Origin: Paraspadella gotoi
Taxonomy: Eukaryota > Chaetognatha
NCBI GenBank assembly: GCA_051294375.1
Contig: CM119269.1
Location: 7,019,552-7,083,551 of the forward strand
Direction of reading: 5' to 3'
Length of the DNA: 64,000 bases
The notes beneath the pieces are model-generated. The model searched no databases, was not told the origin of the DNA, and worked only from the letters and a program-made list of their open reading frames with translations. A program made the translations under genes and the position numbers. Of this stretch, positions 21,905 through 34,494 are shown piece by piece; the stretch's first letter is position 1, and every line of letters begins with the position of its first letter.

Positions 21905-22055
21905 GTCCGTCCGTCCGTCTGTCTGTTTCCGTCACGTCCGTCCGTCCGTCCGTCCGTTCCGTCCGTCCGTCCGTCCGTCCGGTCCCCGTCGTCCGTCCGT
22001 CCGTCCGTCCGTCCGTCCGTCCGTCCGTCCGTCCGTCCGTCCGTCCGTCCGTCCC
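21905..22055. repeat. (CCGT)n microsatellite
   Basis: About 30 CCGT units with interruptions. Frames read RPSV/TDGR repeats and are artefacts. Confidence 0.97.
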
Positions 22056-22089
22056 GTCCCACCTTAGCAAAAAAACACGCCCAATTACT

Positions 22090-23060
22090 CGTTGTTGCGA
22101 TGGTCATGGATTTAATGAAATTTTGTGTGTGATAGGTAACGTGTGTGATGAGCTGGATATTAAGTTCGTGATGGAATTCGTCGAGGGAAATGAGTTTAAT
22201 GGAAAAAACAAAAAAAATATATTCACTATTTGAACACCAATTGCTTCATGGTGGATGGGCTGATTGACCTGGAATTTTGATGTGGGGGTAGGAAAGTGTT
22301 GTGATTGAACAGAAATCAAGTTCTCGATGGAATGTTTGAGTTGGAAATGGAGTTTAAATGGAAACAAACAAAAAACCTGTTTTTTACAATTGATTATGCT
22401 TCTTTTTCCTTGGTTATATTAAATGTATCTGCAGGAATTGTATTAAAAATCAAATTAATTATCAGTTAATTAAGTCAATTTAGTACAATAAATTAATCCA
22501 ATAATTAATTATTAGTCAATCAATCCGTCCATCCGTCCCATCTTAGGCAAAAAGCTCCAATAACTCGTGATTTGGCTGGTGGATTGGGAATTAATTTGCT
22601 TGTGGGTTAGGAAAGTGTGTGATAAAGGCTGGATGATTAAAAATCGATGGAATCGTTGTGAGTGCGAAATTAGTTTAAATGGAAAAAAACATAAGTCAAA
22701 TTTACTAAAATCTTTTTACGTTATTTTAACCAATAAATACTCAATTAATCATAATGGATGGATAGATTGAGTTGAAATTTGTGTCGTAATGTACGAGTGC
22801 TCTGTGTGGTAGGAAAACTATGACGAAGCTTGATATAAGTTTCGTGGAAACGTACCAGTGGAAATGAGTTTAAAATGATAAAAAAATATGAGGTCACATT
22901 TACTTGAATCTTTTTATTTATTTTAAACCATGATAGATTGGAGATGCAAATTTTGTGAGCGGTAGGAAAGTGAGTTTGAAGAAGCTAGATATTTAAGTTA
23001 TTGACGGAATGCAAGTTGAAAAAATGGATGCAATGTTGAAAAAATGATGCAAGTTAAAAA
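22090..23060. repeat. Diverged subrepeats with GGAAATGAGTTTAAATGGAA core
   Basis: Units contain TAGGAAAGTGTGTGAT, GCTGGATATTAAGTT, GATGGAAT and GAAATGAGTTTAAATGGAAA in that order, at about 22,135, 22,290, 22,610, 22,805 and 22,965. The same units form the inverted arms at 34,150-34,450 and 35,930-36,170. Confidence 0.75.
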
Positions 23061-24107
23061 AATCTTAAAAGCATATAGGATCGTCGCTTATGCATAAAAA
23101 GGAGAGAGAGAGAGAGAAAGAGAGAGTGATGAGAGAGAAAGAGGAGAGAGAGAGAGAGAAGGAGACATGAAATAAAAAAGGCTTAAAAGACTCCAGATCG
23201 AGCCAGAGCCCACTATCATAGGAAAATTAATTGAAAAAAACGGGAAAAAAACGAATGAATCAATGCGATTGAACGAATTTGATTGTTACTAGTAATTATT
23301 GAGTAATACTAATTGATTGATTTGTAATAGTAATTTATTGATTGTAATTGTTGGACATAAAATCTCGTCTGGAATTGATTATTGATTCGATGATAATCAA
23401 TTATTGATGCGATGATAGTCATTCACTGCTGTGATGATAGTCATTCAGTGATGCGTATGATTGTCATTTCATTGATTCGATGATTGTCATTCATTGATGC
23501 GATGATTAGTCAATAAAACAAACAAATGCCGTGGTTTGTATGAGTGAAAGATAGAGAGATGATGAGACGAGAGGCATAGAGAGAGATGAGAGAGAGAAAA
23601 GAGGAGAAAGAGAGATGAGAGAGAGAAAGAGGAGAGAGATGAGAGAGAGAGAGAAAGAAAGAGAATAAATCCACGAAAATCTCGGATGAAAAGTATGGGA
23701 TTTTGTATTTGAAAAAAAAAGCGCGGAAATAAATGGCAATAATTAAAAAGTTTTTAGAAGGAAAAAAATAATCAGATTTTTCAAAAAACAAACGATCACG
23801 CAAAAGGATCGGCAGTAGGACAGACACACACAGAGAGACAGAGAGACAGAGAGAGAGAAGAAAAAGATGAGAGAGAGAGAGACAGCCGCTGCAGAGAAAA
23901 AGAGAAAGAGAAAGACGATATTATAATAATTAAAAGAGAGAGAGAGCAGAAGAAGCTTACAGCCCCTTTACTCGGTTAAAGAATCAGCAGTGACTTATAC
24001 GCGCACGTATTTAAGCGTGAGCTATTCTTCTACCGGGTTCGCGCCCTATTCGCGGCATCGTTTTTTTACATTAGTGAACCCAATTATATCTAAAAAATTT
24101 TTTGTAA

Positions 24108-24155
<48 letters not shown>

Positions 24156-24703
24156 AAGAAGCTGTACAGACGCCCTGCAGAGCCGGAACTCGTTTTTTAG
24201 AAGAAGCAGTGACGGAGAAAAAGAGAGAGAGAGAGAGCGACATATAAACTTAAAACGTTTTTGTTTTGAGTTAAATAAAACTAAAACAATACGGAATATT
24301 GATATTGAAACATGAGAATTTTAAAGATCTTGATGATTTAGAAGCCATATTTATGAAAATTCAACTCCTATGATATCACACTTTCAAAGCCAATGATTGC
24401 AAAAAAGCGAGACGAAAGCTAAACCGAAAAAAAATCTTAGGACAGACGGGCTTTGCCCGCTGGCTCGATAATAGAGGGATATTTGTTTTGTTTTGATAAA
24501 ATGTAACAAAACATTTGAATAACTGTTCCTGACTCATTTTAAGGACTCGATTGATACAAGTCTGAATATAAATTATATTACTATTAATTAATTACTTAAT
24601 TAATCTATTAATTAATTATTAATCTTATTAATTAATTAATTAATTTATTAATCAATTAATTAATTAATTATCGTAGGCAGATCGACATTGTTTGCTCAAA
24701 CTG

Positions 24704-25383
24704 TTATATTTCTTTGACCGGCCAATGTAGAATGATGCAATATTGCTATTTTTAAGTTTCAAAAAATCCGACCATAAATATAGAAAATATTAACCAAAAT
24801 CTTTCGGAAAATCCACCCCTTCTTTGGAAGATTTTCGGCCATATAGGATTTTTTCAGAATCTGACTCCCGGTTGAAAACTCTTAGAATTCCGATCGTTAA
24901 CTCCTCTTTTACTTTTACTTTAAATAAAAATTTCACCAAAATGGACTAATTCACTTTAACATGATCGTATCATATTCAAATAACCAAATGAAATGTAAAG
25001 AAAAATTTTGAGAGCCCTTCAGACATATTTGCTATCGGATTCCTGAATTCGAAGTTTATTGTAAAATGACAACATACCTTAAATGCGTTGACATTGTATT
25101 GAAGTTGAGAAATCCCTTTATTTATATAATAAAAATTGCGTCAAAAATATTTTCCCGAGTGGACCAGTCCATTTGAATCGAATGGTTCGATGTCAAAATG
25201 ATGGTTATTTGTCATGAGAAAAAAAATGCGAGCCCTTCAGATGCAACAGGATCGGAATCGAGTGTTTTTACATCTATTTTTTACCTGAATTTTTCCCAGG
25301 GCATTGACATTATTTTGTCAGATTTTAACAAAAATCTCCATTGAAAAAGTCTTCCTCGATTTCTAAGAACGACGTAGACTCCT
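24704..25383 (+). mobile_element. hAT-type MITE, right part of the interrupted copy
   Basis: Continues the MITE opened at 21,707 and ends GACGTAGACTCCT before AAAAGGCT, identical to copy 1's right flank, so it is the same ancestral insertion. Confidence 0.85.
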
Positions 25384-25611
25384 AAAAGGCTCGGCTGTGG
25401 TAAGCGGATGTTTCTTTCGCTTCCCATTACTTGGGTTTCTGGTTGCTATGGAAACAAGTTCGTCTTACGCGGTAATTGAGAGGGCATCGCTTCACAGTAA
25501 CGAAACCATCGAGATTGAGTGAGAATCACTAAAAATTACTTCTACATCACTTGTCGACATGACTTGTCTCTTTTAATTTCTCAATTACCTTAAGACATTG
25601 CCCTGTCTGGT

Positions 25612-25830
25612 CTGTCTGTTCTGTCTTTCTTTCTTTTCTTTTCTTTCTTTTCTTTCTTTCTTTTCTTTCTTTCTTTCTTTCTTTTTTCTTTCTTTCTTTC
25701 TTTCTTCTTCTTCCTTCCTTCTTCCTTCCTTCCTTCTTTCTTCTTTCTTTCTTTCTTTCTCTTCTTCTTCTTTCTTCTTTCTTTCTTCTTCTTTCTTTCT
25801 TTCTTTCTTTCTTTTCTCTCTATTCTTTTT
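25612..25830. repeat. Compound (CTTT)n/(CTTC)n microsatellite
   Basis: Allelic to 15,012-15,240 with different unit counts. Confidence 0.95.
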
Positions 25831-26344
25831 TATCCTCAATATATATCTCTCTCTCTCTCTCGTCTTTCAAACTTCGGCGACGTGAAAAAGTAAATTTCCA
25901 TTCTGTTTTCGCGGAATGCAAATTTAATCTTCTGTGAACCAGTTTGTGAATTTGCGCGTCTCAGCTGCTAATCTCTCCCATTTTTTCCCTTTTTTTTTTC
26001 TTTCTTTTCCTTACCTTTTCTTTCCTTCTTTTCTTTTTTTTTTTTAATTTTCCCTTTCAAATGCCTCAATTTCTTCTCTCCCGATACAAAAACTTTTACA
26101 TATTTAAACATCTTCGCTTATGAAATAACCTCGCGACAATCGTCGCCGCCACCGAAAAAAATTTTTATTATTTTTTTTTTATCTAGTGAATTTTATTATT
26201 TTTCGGAAACAAATTTGGGTCGTTGGGTGGAACGCAATAAATTCTCCCTTCACATCCGACATTTTTTTCCTTTTTTTTCTCTCTTTCTTTCTTTTTTATT
26301 GTTTCGTCGATTTTTTTTTTACTCCCTTTTGTTTCAGCGGTTTT

Positions 26345-26349
26345 TCCTT

Positions 26350-26407
<58 letters not shown>
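26345..26407. repeat. (CT)n microsatellite
   Basis: Uninterrupted CT tract. Confidence 0.95.
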
Positions 26408-26412
<5 letters not shown>

Positions 26413-26781
26413 CTCCTTTTTTTTACAAGGCTCATCACTTTCCGATATGTTTTATTTCATCCTTTTTTTCATTTTTAGTCGCGTGGAAACGATTTTTTCA
26501 TATATTTATTAAGAAGTCTGTTATGATTTTTTATGTTACGATGTGTTATGATCTGTTAAGATCACAAATTAAAAGGCATTAGCTTATTAGCGCTTAATTA
26601 TCGTAGGCAGATCCGTCATTATTTGCTCAAACTTGTTTTATCCTGAAAAGTTTCAGAAATAGGATATTGTTATGTCCAAAAAAAAAAAAAGATTTGCTCT
26701 AATTTCACGTTTCTTTTAAGTCGAACCAGTGAAATTGTTTAAATACAAATTTTTTTTTTATTTTTCAATTTTTCATACGCC

Positions 26782-27036
26782 TATGGCAACAGCCGGGTTG
26801 CCTGTGATGCCCATTGGGATGGGGCATCTCACTGTTGGCTTTGGGGGCTTCCGACCCTCAGTGACGCCTCCAGTCACTGGCGCGGTTACCCTAGGACGGT
26901 CTCGCTTTGCCAACGCAGAGGGAAGTCGTTAGGACTTTGGATGGAACACTACGCTGGGGATGGTGTGTTCCCCCTCTGAGCCAATGGATTTTGGCTGACG
27001 GATGGTGGACGTGAGGCGGTGTGAATATACCACCAC
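26782..27036 (+). repeat. GC-rich dispersed repeat, full copy
   Basis: Allelic with 16,215-16,476, with about seven single-base indels between them that break every frame, which argues against coding. Confidence 0.85.
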
Positions 27037-27049
27037 ACGCCCATATTAA

Positions 27050-27510
27050 TACATAGTACTCGCCATAAAATTGTTAAAATTTTAAAATGTTTTATTATTA
27101 TTTTTGAAAGCAGATTTGAATTCCTCACGAAAAGTTGATAAAAGGAAAGATAACTCTTTTTATAAAATTATTTCATTAAGTGGGTCAAAATCCTAAAAAA
27201 CTGTTATCGTTAACTTATAATTTAATTTTAGTATAACTTAATGAAATAATTTTTGATTAAGACATATATATTTTACTATATAAACTTTTCATGCGGAATT
27301 CAAATCTGCTTTCAAAACTAAAAAAAACTATTTTAAAATATTGACATTTTCTATTGTGAGTACTCTGTAGAAATATGGCCATATGCAAAAATTGAGAAAT
27401 TCCAAATTTTTTTTTTATATATCAATATTGTTTAGTACAAGACAGTTCATGAACAACTATTCGAATTTTGATTGCAACTTTCACTACGCCTTATTATATA
27501 TACCTATATA
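27050..27510. mobile_element. AT-rich palindromic MITE-like element, copy B
   Basis: Left-half strings AAGCAGATTTGAATTC and AAGTGGGTCAAAATCC are mirrored by AACTTAATGAAAT and GAATTCAAATCTGCTTT. Right end TTTCACTACGCCTTATTATA. Confidence 0.7.
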
Positions 27511-28949
27511 TGTTCTATTTGTTAATTCCATCCACCATTGCTTTTGGTATATGACAATGGCATCCACCATGTCAGCTTAGCACTGGTTGCTGTCCTGTGC
27601 GCCCTATAACTAATAACCACCTCTTGCAAACTCAAAAATTATATTTCCAATGGACAACAATGAATGTGGGGAAGTTTAATACCTAATATGAGTTATTACT
27701 ATTAGTTAACTGTTAATTTGTCATTTCTACCATTTCACTCCTACATTTAATTTTAAAACTCGCTACGTCGCAAAAAGGGGAAAAAATAAACAAAAAAGAT
27801 AAATTATTTTAACAGTTCAATCAGCTCCGTCCTCTCGGCACTGCTTCTCGATTCCCTACGTGCGGAATCTTAGCGTCGGGACGCCGATTTAGCAGACCGT
27901 CACGCCTAGTGCGATACCAGCGGCGCCGCGTCATGCCACCTTTCCGCATACACAATCTTTTCTTCCTTCTTCTAGTCTGGTTTATTGACTTCCAAACTTC
28001 TAGATTTCCGAATCGATTCCATTGCAATTTAGACTTTCTCGGCGAAAGCAATCGGGAAATTAGATTGACAGAGAATTCGCACCTGAACATCTTTGCCTCC
28101 GAGCATCATTGTCGTCTTCGCTATCAAAACTTTAGGAAGGACTGTGGCTCACCAATGTGGCTATCGCCATGAGCGTCAGTTGATAAGATGGCGCTGACCG
28201 AAAACGGGTGTTGTTATCAATAAAAACGTTTCTAACCAATTTGCTTGGTTAATTATAAAAGCAGACCTTAATAAAATAAACAAAGCATATAGATATTCAG
28301 TTGCTTTTGCCAGCAAGCAGCTACAATATCTATATGCACAACATTAGTAAAATAAAGCATTAACAATAATAAACATTGTAAAACTTATTTGTAGTCTAAC
28401 TGACAATTCCATCTTTTAAAGAGAGAATAAAGAAATCAGTTAACAATAGTAAAACATGTGATGAGATAGCTACTGGAATCTATCTGTGTATAGTTGTTGT
28501 GCTGTTCATTGGTTTATAGTTTAAGTAACATGCTACTTAAAATAATTAAGTCGTTGGAATATCTATATTTGTTTGTTGGTGTGGCACATGCCACTAAACA
28601 CCTTATCATTATTTAAAGGTCCCGAGATCGATTCTTTTGTTTATAATTCATTTAATTATTATTTCATTGATAGGTTTCATATTTACAAGTAAGAGATGAA
28701 GTTTACAGTCACAGCTACTCGCCCTGATGGCTGAATCCTGACTGGTAAGTTATGGGTTCCATCTTACAGGACTAAATATATATATATAAAATATATATCC
28801 GGTTACGACTTGCTAAGTTGTTAAAGGAAGTTCTCAAACCTTTGAAGACGTTGATGGTGACAATGCTGCAGAAGAATTTTAAAAGCTATAATTATATTTC
28901 TGGTTTAACTTTTATGCTGTATTGTTGAACCAAAAAAAGTCACTATTTT

Positions 28950-29407
28950 CTAGTGAAATGTGGCGTAGGGACCTTTAAATCGAGAAGCCAGCTTTCTCGT
29001 AGAAAACCCAACTTTATTTTCCATTCCTTTCACGATGGTGCGCAACTGTCTTGCCGTGAGTTTTCTTGGCCGCCCTGCGCCTTTTTTGTGTTTGAGAGTA
29101 TCTCCAGACTTTACTCTTTGTATTACGCGATATATAGATGGACGGCGAACATTTAGCTTCAAAAATACTGTAAAGTAAATGCTGTTCCTTCTTGTTCATG
29201 ATTTTTGTAGAATTGGGCAATAAATTGACTGAAAATTGACTGCATCTTGAAAACGCGTGGGCCGATAAAAAAAAAATTCACAGTTTGGTAGACAAACATC
29301 CTAGGCTTTATTTTTAAAAAAAGGAGCTTTCTATGGCGTCCTGGACGCCGTCTACAGGCCCCGGAAGCCGTCTCAATAATTATGGGCCAGATGTTAGAAT
29401 CCATCAA
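28950..29407 (-). pseudogene. Tc1/mariner-type transposase fragment, copy B
   Basis: Same HTH-GRPRKLT-HTH remnant as at 19,149; here the upstream helix QFIAQFYKNHEQEGTAFTLQ is visible in the frame before a shift near 29,160. Catalytic domain absent. Confidence 0.75.
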
Positions 29408-29417
29408 AAAATTTTAA

Positions 29418-30229
29418 GAGGAAAGGTCATTCAGCATAACAATACGTAATCATTGATATATTAGAGCTAATATATCGAGAAATACATTATAGTCATTAGT
29501 AATCACAAAAAAGTTTTTATTTATATGTAAACATTCTGTTTTCAATCATTTTTTTAAATGGGTAAATAACAAAATTGTTAAGTTAAATGGGTAAGCACAT
29601 TTTTTAAAGATTTGTTTTTCAATCTGGTTGTTAAAAAATTCTAGGAAAGAAGTTAAAACACAGTATGGGATAGTTTAAGGGGAGAATTAAACAATTAATC
29701 TTGTTACTCCGTTGGTTTTCCAGTCATGAACAAAATCTTCAGTTAAATAGATGGTAAAGAAATTCGAGCTACAATGAATCTACACTGAATTTGAAGAGTT
29801 GCAGCCTAAACGACTGCAATAATATTGAATTAAAAATTTGATTAGCAATCTTAAAAACATGTGTAAAAATGTAATATAGAGACATTTTGATAAACGCGTT
29901 CCAGTTAGAAAGAATTCAGGGTTAAAGTTTAAAAACGTTTCATTTTCAAGGATACAAGTTAAAATTTAAAAATGTCTCTCTATTACATTTTTCTAATTCA
30001 GTAATAAAAAATTCATAAAAAATATCAGATGGATTGGCTTTTTTGTTTGACCTGCAACTCTTCAGATAGGTTTCTTTTATTTTATATTATAATTAAAACC
30101 GATATAAAATAAGGTAGAATGCATCAAATGTTTAAAGTGAATACATTTTCGGAATCGCCAGGAGCTCAGCTTTCTGAATTTGTACTCCATTTTGGCCTAT
30201 TTTGAAGTTGATTTGAATGACCCTTTTTC
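29418..30229. mobile_element. TTAA-flanked MITE (piggyBac-like), 812 bp
   Basis: Flanked by TTAA on both sides. Inverted termini GAGGAAAGGTCATTCA and GAAAAAGGGTCATTCA (reverse complement of the right end). The homologous site at 47,412-47,424 has a single TTAA and no element. A further copy, reversed and interrupted, lies at 43,793-45,556. Internal sequence is AT-rich with no transposase. Confidence 0.85.
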
Positions 30230-31494
30230 TTAAGATTTAAATTTTTTTTCTTTATATAATAATATAATAATTTTAATTAGGCTAGTACTCTCAGAAGAAA
30301 ACATTTTTGACAAAAAATATTTTACTACCATAATCTATGCTCATGATAGATTATTTTAACGCTGTATACATTAGAATTTCTATTTCATTGGCTATAGCTA
30401 TCTATATCTTTTTAGAAAACAGAGAGCATCAATAATCTTATAATTCACTTGCGCTCCAACTTTCCTTACAAAAAGTCTCACTGCCCCAAAAGCTCTTTCT
30501 GCTTAAACTAATTTAGAGGTGAAGTGAGCAAAGGGAAATAAACATTATTTACTTAAAAATATAATTGTCTGTTTCAAGTTACTTCATAGATTATAATTTG
30601 TTTTATTAGAATATCTGTCAACATTTTTATGGAGTGAGAGAGTGCAAGAACTTATTTTATCCCATAAGCTATTAATTTTTTAAAAATTTTGCTCTTTTTT
30701 TTGGATGGTGTTGTTATAGAAGACATATTTATACAAATATCCTTCATGACAATAAATCACTGCAATATTTTCCTTAAATAATTCTTTCGTTTACGCTTTC
30801 ATACAACCAGACTCAGATTTTTTTTGTAGTAAAAACATAAGTCATTTATATATTCTATTTTCATATTGATTGGTTATGATTGATTTGGCAATAAGCGGAG
30901 AAATGTTGCCTTAAAAATCCAGCTTTAATTTAATCAAATTAATCAAAATTGAAATAATAAAATTTTAAAATATATAGGTATCATAAAAAAGCTTGGGAAA
31001 GACTAAATTAAAATGGTTAAAAATAATTTGATAATTATTCCAAACCTGCTCTTTGGAATTTTTAATTTAACAGTTATCTTAGTTTTGATTACTTTTGTTG
31101 ATTTATAGCTGAATAGACAAATTTTTATACTACAGTATTTTTAATTATGCCATTCCCTTTATATATTTTAGAGAGCCTTGCAAATGACGATTTTTTTTAG
31201 CGGCGGGTTGCGGTGTGCTCCCTTGTAAGCTATATTAAGGCAATGCTGTATCAATGAATGCTTTTTCAACTTTTTTTGTACTTTTTTCCAAAAGGGGAGA
31301 GATATGTAAGACAAAAATTGAATGAGTTAGTGAGAAGTAAAAATTTATAAGAAATTGTGAACCGAATTAGGGAAGAAAAAAATCTGAGAAAGAGTTGACA
31401 GGAGGAAAGTTATCATATTTGAAATAAACAGAAGATTTTTGAGCATCAAGAACTAAATTTAGCTAAGTTGGCTGAAGACTACTATACGTAATTA
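30230..31494. other. AT-rich, no gene seen
   Basis: 30,230-31,035 belongs to the repeated block; 31,036-31,494 is unique and without a supported frame. Confidence 0.5.
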
Positions 31495-31652
31495 CTGTGC
31501 CCCTTCAGCATGGAACGGGTCCAGGGCTTGGAACCAGGTTTACGGCCGTCCTCACGCTTCCCGAAGGGTAGGTACCGAGTTGGGATTGTACCCGATTCTT
31601 AGTGGTCAAAAGCAGATGGCTTTACTCAATGAGCCACCGGGTCACGACTGAA
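31495..31652 (-). repeat. tRNA-derived SINE
   Basis: On the minus strand: GACCCGGTGGCTCATTGAGT (A-box TGGCTCATTGAG), an anticodon-loop-like CTTTTGACC, then GGGTACAATCCC as B-box, followed by about 90 bp of unrelated body (ACCTACCCTTCGGGAAGCGT). Spacing between boxes fits a tRNA-headed SINE. A diverged relative lies at 49,495-49,580. Confidence 0.6.
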
Positions 31653-32587
31653 GGTGTCATGCCCACAGGCGGGGTGAACTTGGGCAATGCCCGACTACAA
31701 TTTGTGACTACCTTATGACCTGTATTTCTCGTGATATGTCATGACATGACATGACGGGACATGACATGAATACATGACTACAATAACCTTCTTAGCCGGT
31801 GCATCAAAATTCCGTCATTTATTCCTTATAGTTTTAGAATTTCCTGAAGGCGGCGCAAGCAGTCCCTGAGATTTGAGTTTTTTTCTGTCTTAACAAATGA
31901 GCAACCAACTAGGTATAGTGAAATTTTATTCATTTTTAACGTAAGTGGGACAAACCGACGGACAGACATACCAACCGACCGACCAAAAGTGACTTATAGA
32001 GTTGCTCCGCGAGTACTCATGGCGCAACTAAAAACCACACTCAACAGGAAGATAAACTGTACTTTGACGCGGAAGATGCCTATGACAACGACGACGACGA
32101 CGACGATGATAACGACAGAGAGAGCGACGGCTACAGTGACGACACAAGCTTCATTCATTTTGTTCATATCGTGTGGCTCTGATTTATTTCAGAAAGTAAA
32201 AAAACAAACATTCTAATTATGCAAATGAGAAAAAAAATTTATTTAAAATTTCATTCAGACATTTTCAAAATTTACAAAAGAATATTGAATTTACTCATTA
32301 GGATAAGGAAATGTTCGATAACTAAAATCTACAGCAAATGCTGAACAAATACAAGAAAGAATGCAGTAAAAGTTTGTTTACTCAGATTTTGTAATTCTTT
32401 AAAAGACAGGTAAGTCTTCAAAATAAGTTATACATTTTTCTGGTTCTTGGATTGTCTTAATAAAATGTTATCTTGTCATAAAATCTTACTATTTGTTAAT
32501 AATATATTATACAATAATTTCTCTTTTATTACCCAGCACGTGGAAGTACTTACCTGTATAAATATAGAATAACAAAATTATTTAAAA
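31653..32587. other. 5' region of the membrane-protein gene; short repeats
   Basis: Contains (ATGAC)n at 31,736-31,770, CCGACCGACC at 31,970 and a (GAC)n tract at 32,085-32,110. The 75-codon frame 31,989-32,216 is Thr-rich low complexity. All of this recurs with indels at 49,580-50,560. Confidence 0.5.
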
Positions 32588-33100
32588 ATGCAAAAACAGC
32601 TTTTGATGTTGGTTATCTCAACACTTCTCAATGTCGTGGACTTAATCACTGACATCAAAACTGTGATCGATCTTCACTTTACAAATACATTTCTTAGAAT
32701 TTTTGGTTGGATCAGTTTTGGATTCATGACTTTTCACTCAATAACATCGGGTATTTTAACTCTCGTTGTGATCATCAGGCACCGAGAGGAATTTCCAAGG
32801 ATTTGGCTCAGGTGGTGGAGCAAAGTGGTGACCTTACTTTTTGCTCTTCTGGGTTTGATTTTAGTCCCAGTCACTTATGATCATTTTTTGGATGCAAAGA
32901 TGGGTCGGGTTATAGATAAAAAAGAAAAACTTATCTGGTGCCTTGATATGATTCAATGTCTGGTAGAAGCTTATCCTCAGTCCATAATTCAAGGTGGTAT
33001 TTTATTTGCAACGCTGACCTTGGACTCTGAAGAACAAAAATTTCCTCTTCATTTTAATCTGACCAAGAAAGAAAATTCCTGCAATCATTCGTTCGGAAAG
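32588..33100 (+). CDS. Multi-pass membrane protein, first exon (XK-related-like)
   Basis: ATG at 32,588; the frame stays open to 33,214, but the last about 35 codons (KDRGKEREKEGEKKK) come from a GA-rich tract, so the exon probably ends near 33,090-33,150. Residues about 3-20, 37-63, 82-101 and 115-145 are hydrophobic. LNVVDLITDIKTVIDLHF near the N-terminus and LVEAYPQSIIQGG near residue 125 resemble the charged first helix (DxxTD) and the AYPQ segment of XK/XKR scramblase-family proteins; this is recognition from pattern, not alignment. A frame-broken copy at 50,553-51,100 is homologous throughout. The continuation is likely at 36,482-38,172, beyond an inserted element. No typical donor could be fixed. 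Confidence 0.55.
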
Positions 33101-33865
33101 ACTGCTGGGGAAATAATATTTGGTACCTCAGCAAAAGATAACAAGGATTGCAAGAAAGATAGAGGGAAAGAAAGAGAGAAAGAAGGAGAGAAAAAGAAAG
33201 AAAAAGAGAGATAGAGAGATAATTGAAAGTATGACTTTAAAAGAGTGAGAGGCTGACAGAAACGTTCAAGATTATCGGATGAAGGGAGAAAAATGAAAGC
33301 AGAAAGATTGATTAAGAGTGGAGCTATAACAGTGGTCAACGTTTGATAATTAAATACAATTACAATTAAATAAAAAAAATTTGTTTTGTTGACAGACAAC
33401 GATTTTTTTTTTTTTAAGTTTTTCTTTTCTGAAAATAAAACAAATTGGTAGTCTGTCAACAAAATAGAAAAATTAAATTAATTCTAATTTTAAACGCGAT
33501 GAAAAATGAGCACGAAAGAACAATGTCTATCAAATAAAATTATAACATCTCATTTTCACATAAGTAACTGCAGAATGGAGCAGATCGAAGCATGTCCAAA
33601 AATTAAAAGCTTTCAACTTAGAATTGACGCAAATTTGGCTTTAAACTCACCACAGAACCGCAGAAAAAAATCGAAAGCTTTATTATTGTTTTGAATATTA
33701 AATAAATTTTATTTCTCGCCTTTTAAGTTTTTGTTAGGTTGGTCCAAGCAAAAGTTCTTCCCTGTCATTTTTATTTTGATGTTTCGTGATTTAGGATAAA
33801 AATTGAAGCCTGAAAAACCTAATATAAATGTGCTGAAAAAATATTTTAAAAGTAAAAGCAGTAAA
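33101..33865. other. Probable intron DNA
   Basis: Purine-rich start (33,150-33,215), then AT-rich. Matched with indels by 54,640-55,060. No other gene seen. Confidence 0.45.
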
Positions 33866-34494
33866 AAAACAAGTTTGAGCAAACAATGTCGGATCTACCC
33901 ACGATCATTATCGGTAATTAATTAATTAATATTTAATTAATTCAAGTTAATTAATTAATTAGGCAATTAATTAAGTAATTTGATCCGAAATGTTTGTTTT
34001 GATTGAAAAATTGATTGATTAATTAATTATTGATTAATTATTGATTAATTAATCAACTAATTGATTAATTAACTAATTAACTATTTGATTAATCAATACG
34101 TCTTGCATTTACATTTAATATAAAAAGAAAAAAAGCATAATCAATTAGTGAAACAGGTTTTTTGTTTTTTTCCATTTAAACTTATTTCCACTCAAACGAT
34201 TCCATCAAAACTTAATTTTTAGTTTAATCAGACACTTTCCTACCAACACACAAAATTTCAGGTCAATCGCCCCAGCCACTCATGAATAATTGGCGTTCAA
34301 ATAGTGAAATATATTTTTTTTGTTTTTTTCCATTTAAACTCATTTTCACTCGGACGATGCCATCGAAACTTCATATCCAGCTTAATCACACACTTTTCTA
34401 CCCACACACAAAATTTCATTCCAATCCATCCATCCAATCACGAGTAATTGCACTTTTTTGCTAAGGTGGGACGGACGAACAGACAGATGGATAA

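Larger units (their letters stand above)
21747..24703 (+). mobile_element. Hairpin-ended 2.96-kb nonautonomous element
   Basis: Absent from copy A, where the MITE reads straight through (14,080). Begins with the hairpin GTCGGATCTGCTTA/TCAGCAGATCCCGAC, then CACTTTTTTCGGTCCGTCGG, a (CCGT)n array, about five diverged 150-200-bp subrepeats (22,090-23,060), GA tracts and a 22-24-bp minisatellite, and ends GTAGGCAGATCGACATTGTT plus TGCTCAAACTG. TTA occurs on both sides, a possible 3-bp duplication. No coding capacity. The termini share GTCGGATCTGC in inverted orientation. Superfamily not recognised. Confidence 0.75.
21254..31035 (+). repeat. Transposon-rich block, copy B (probable other haplotype)
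   Basis: Homologous to 13,599-21,228 over its whole length. Starts mid-sequence at the gap and continues past the homologue of copy A's end into unique DNA. Confidence 0.85.

Noticed and set aside
21864-22107. TDGR/RPSV-repeat proteins
   Set aside because: Direct translations of the (CCGT)n microsatellite.
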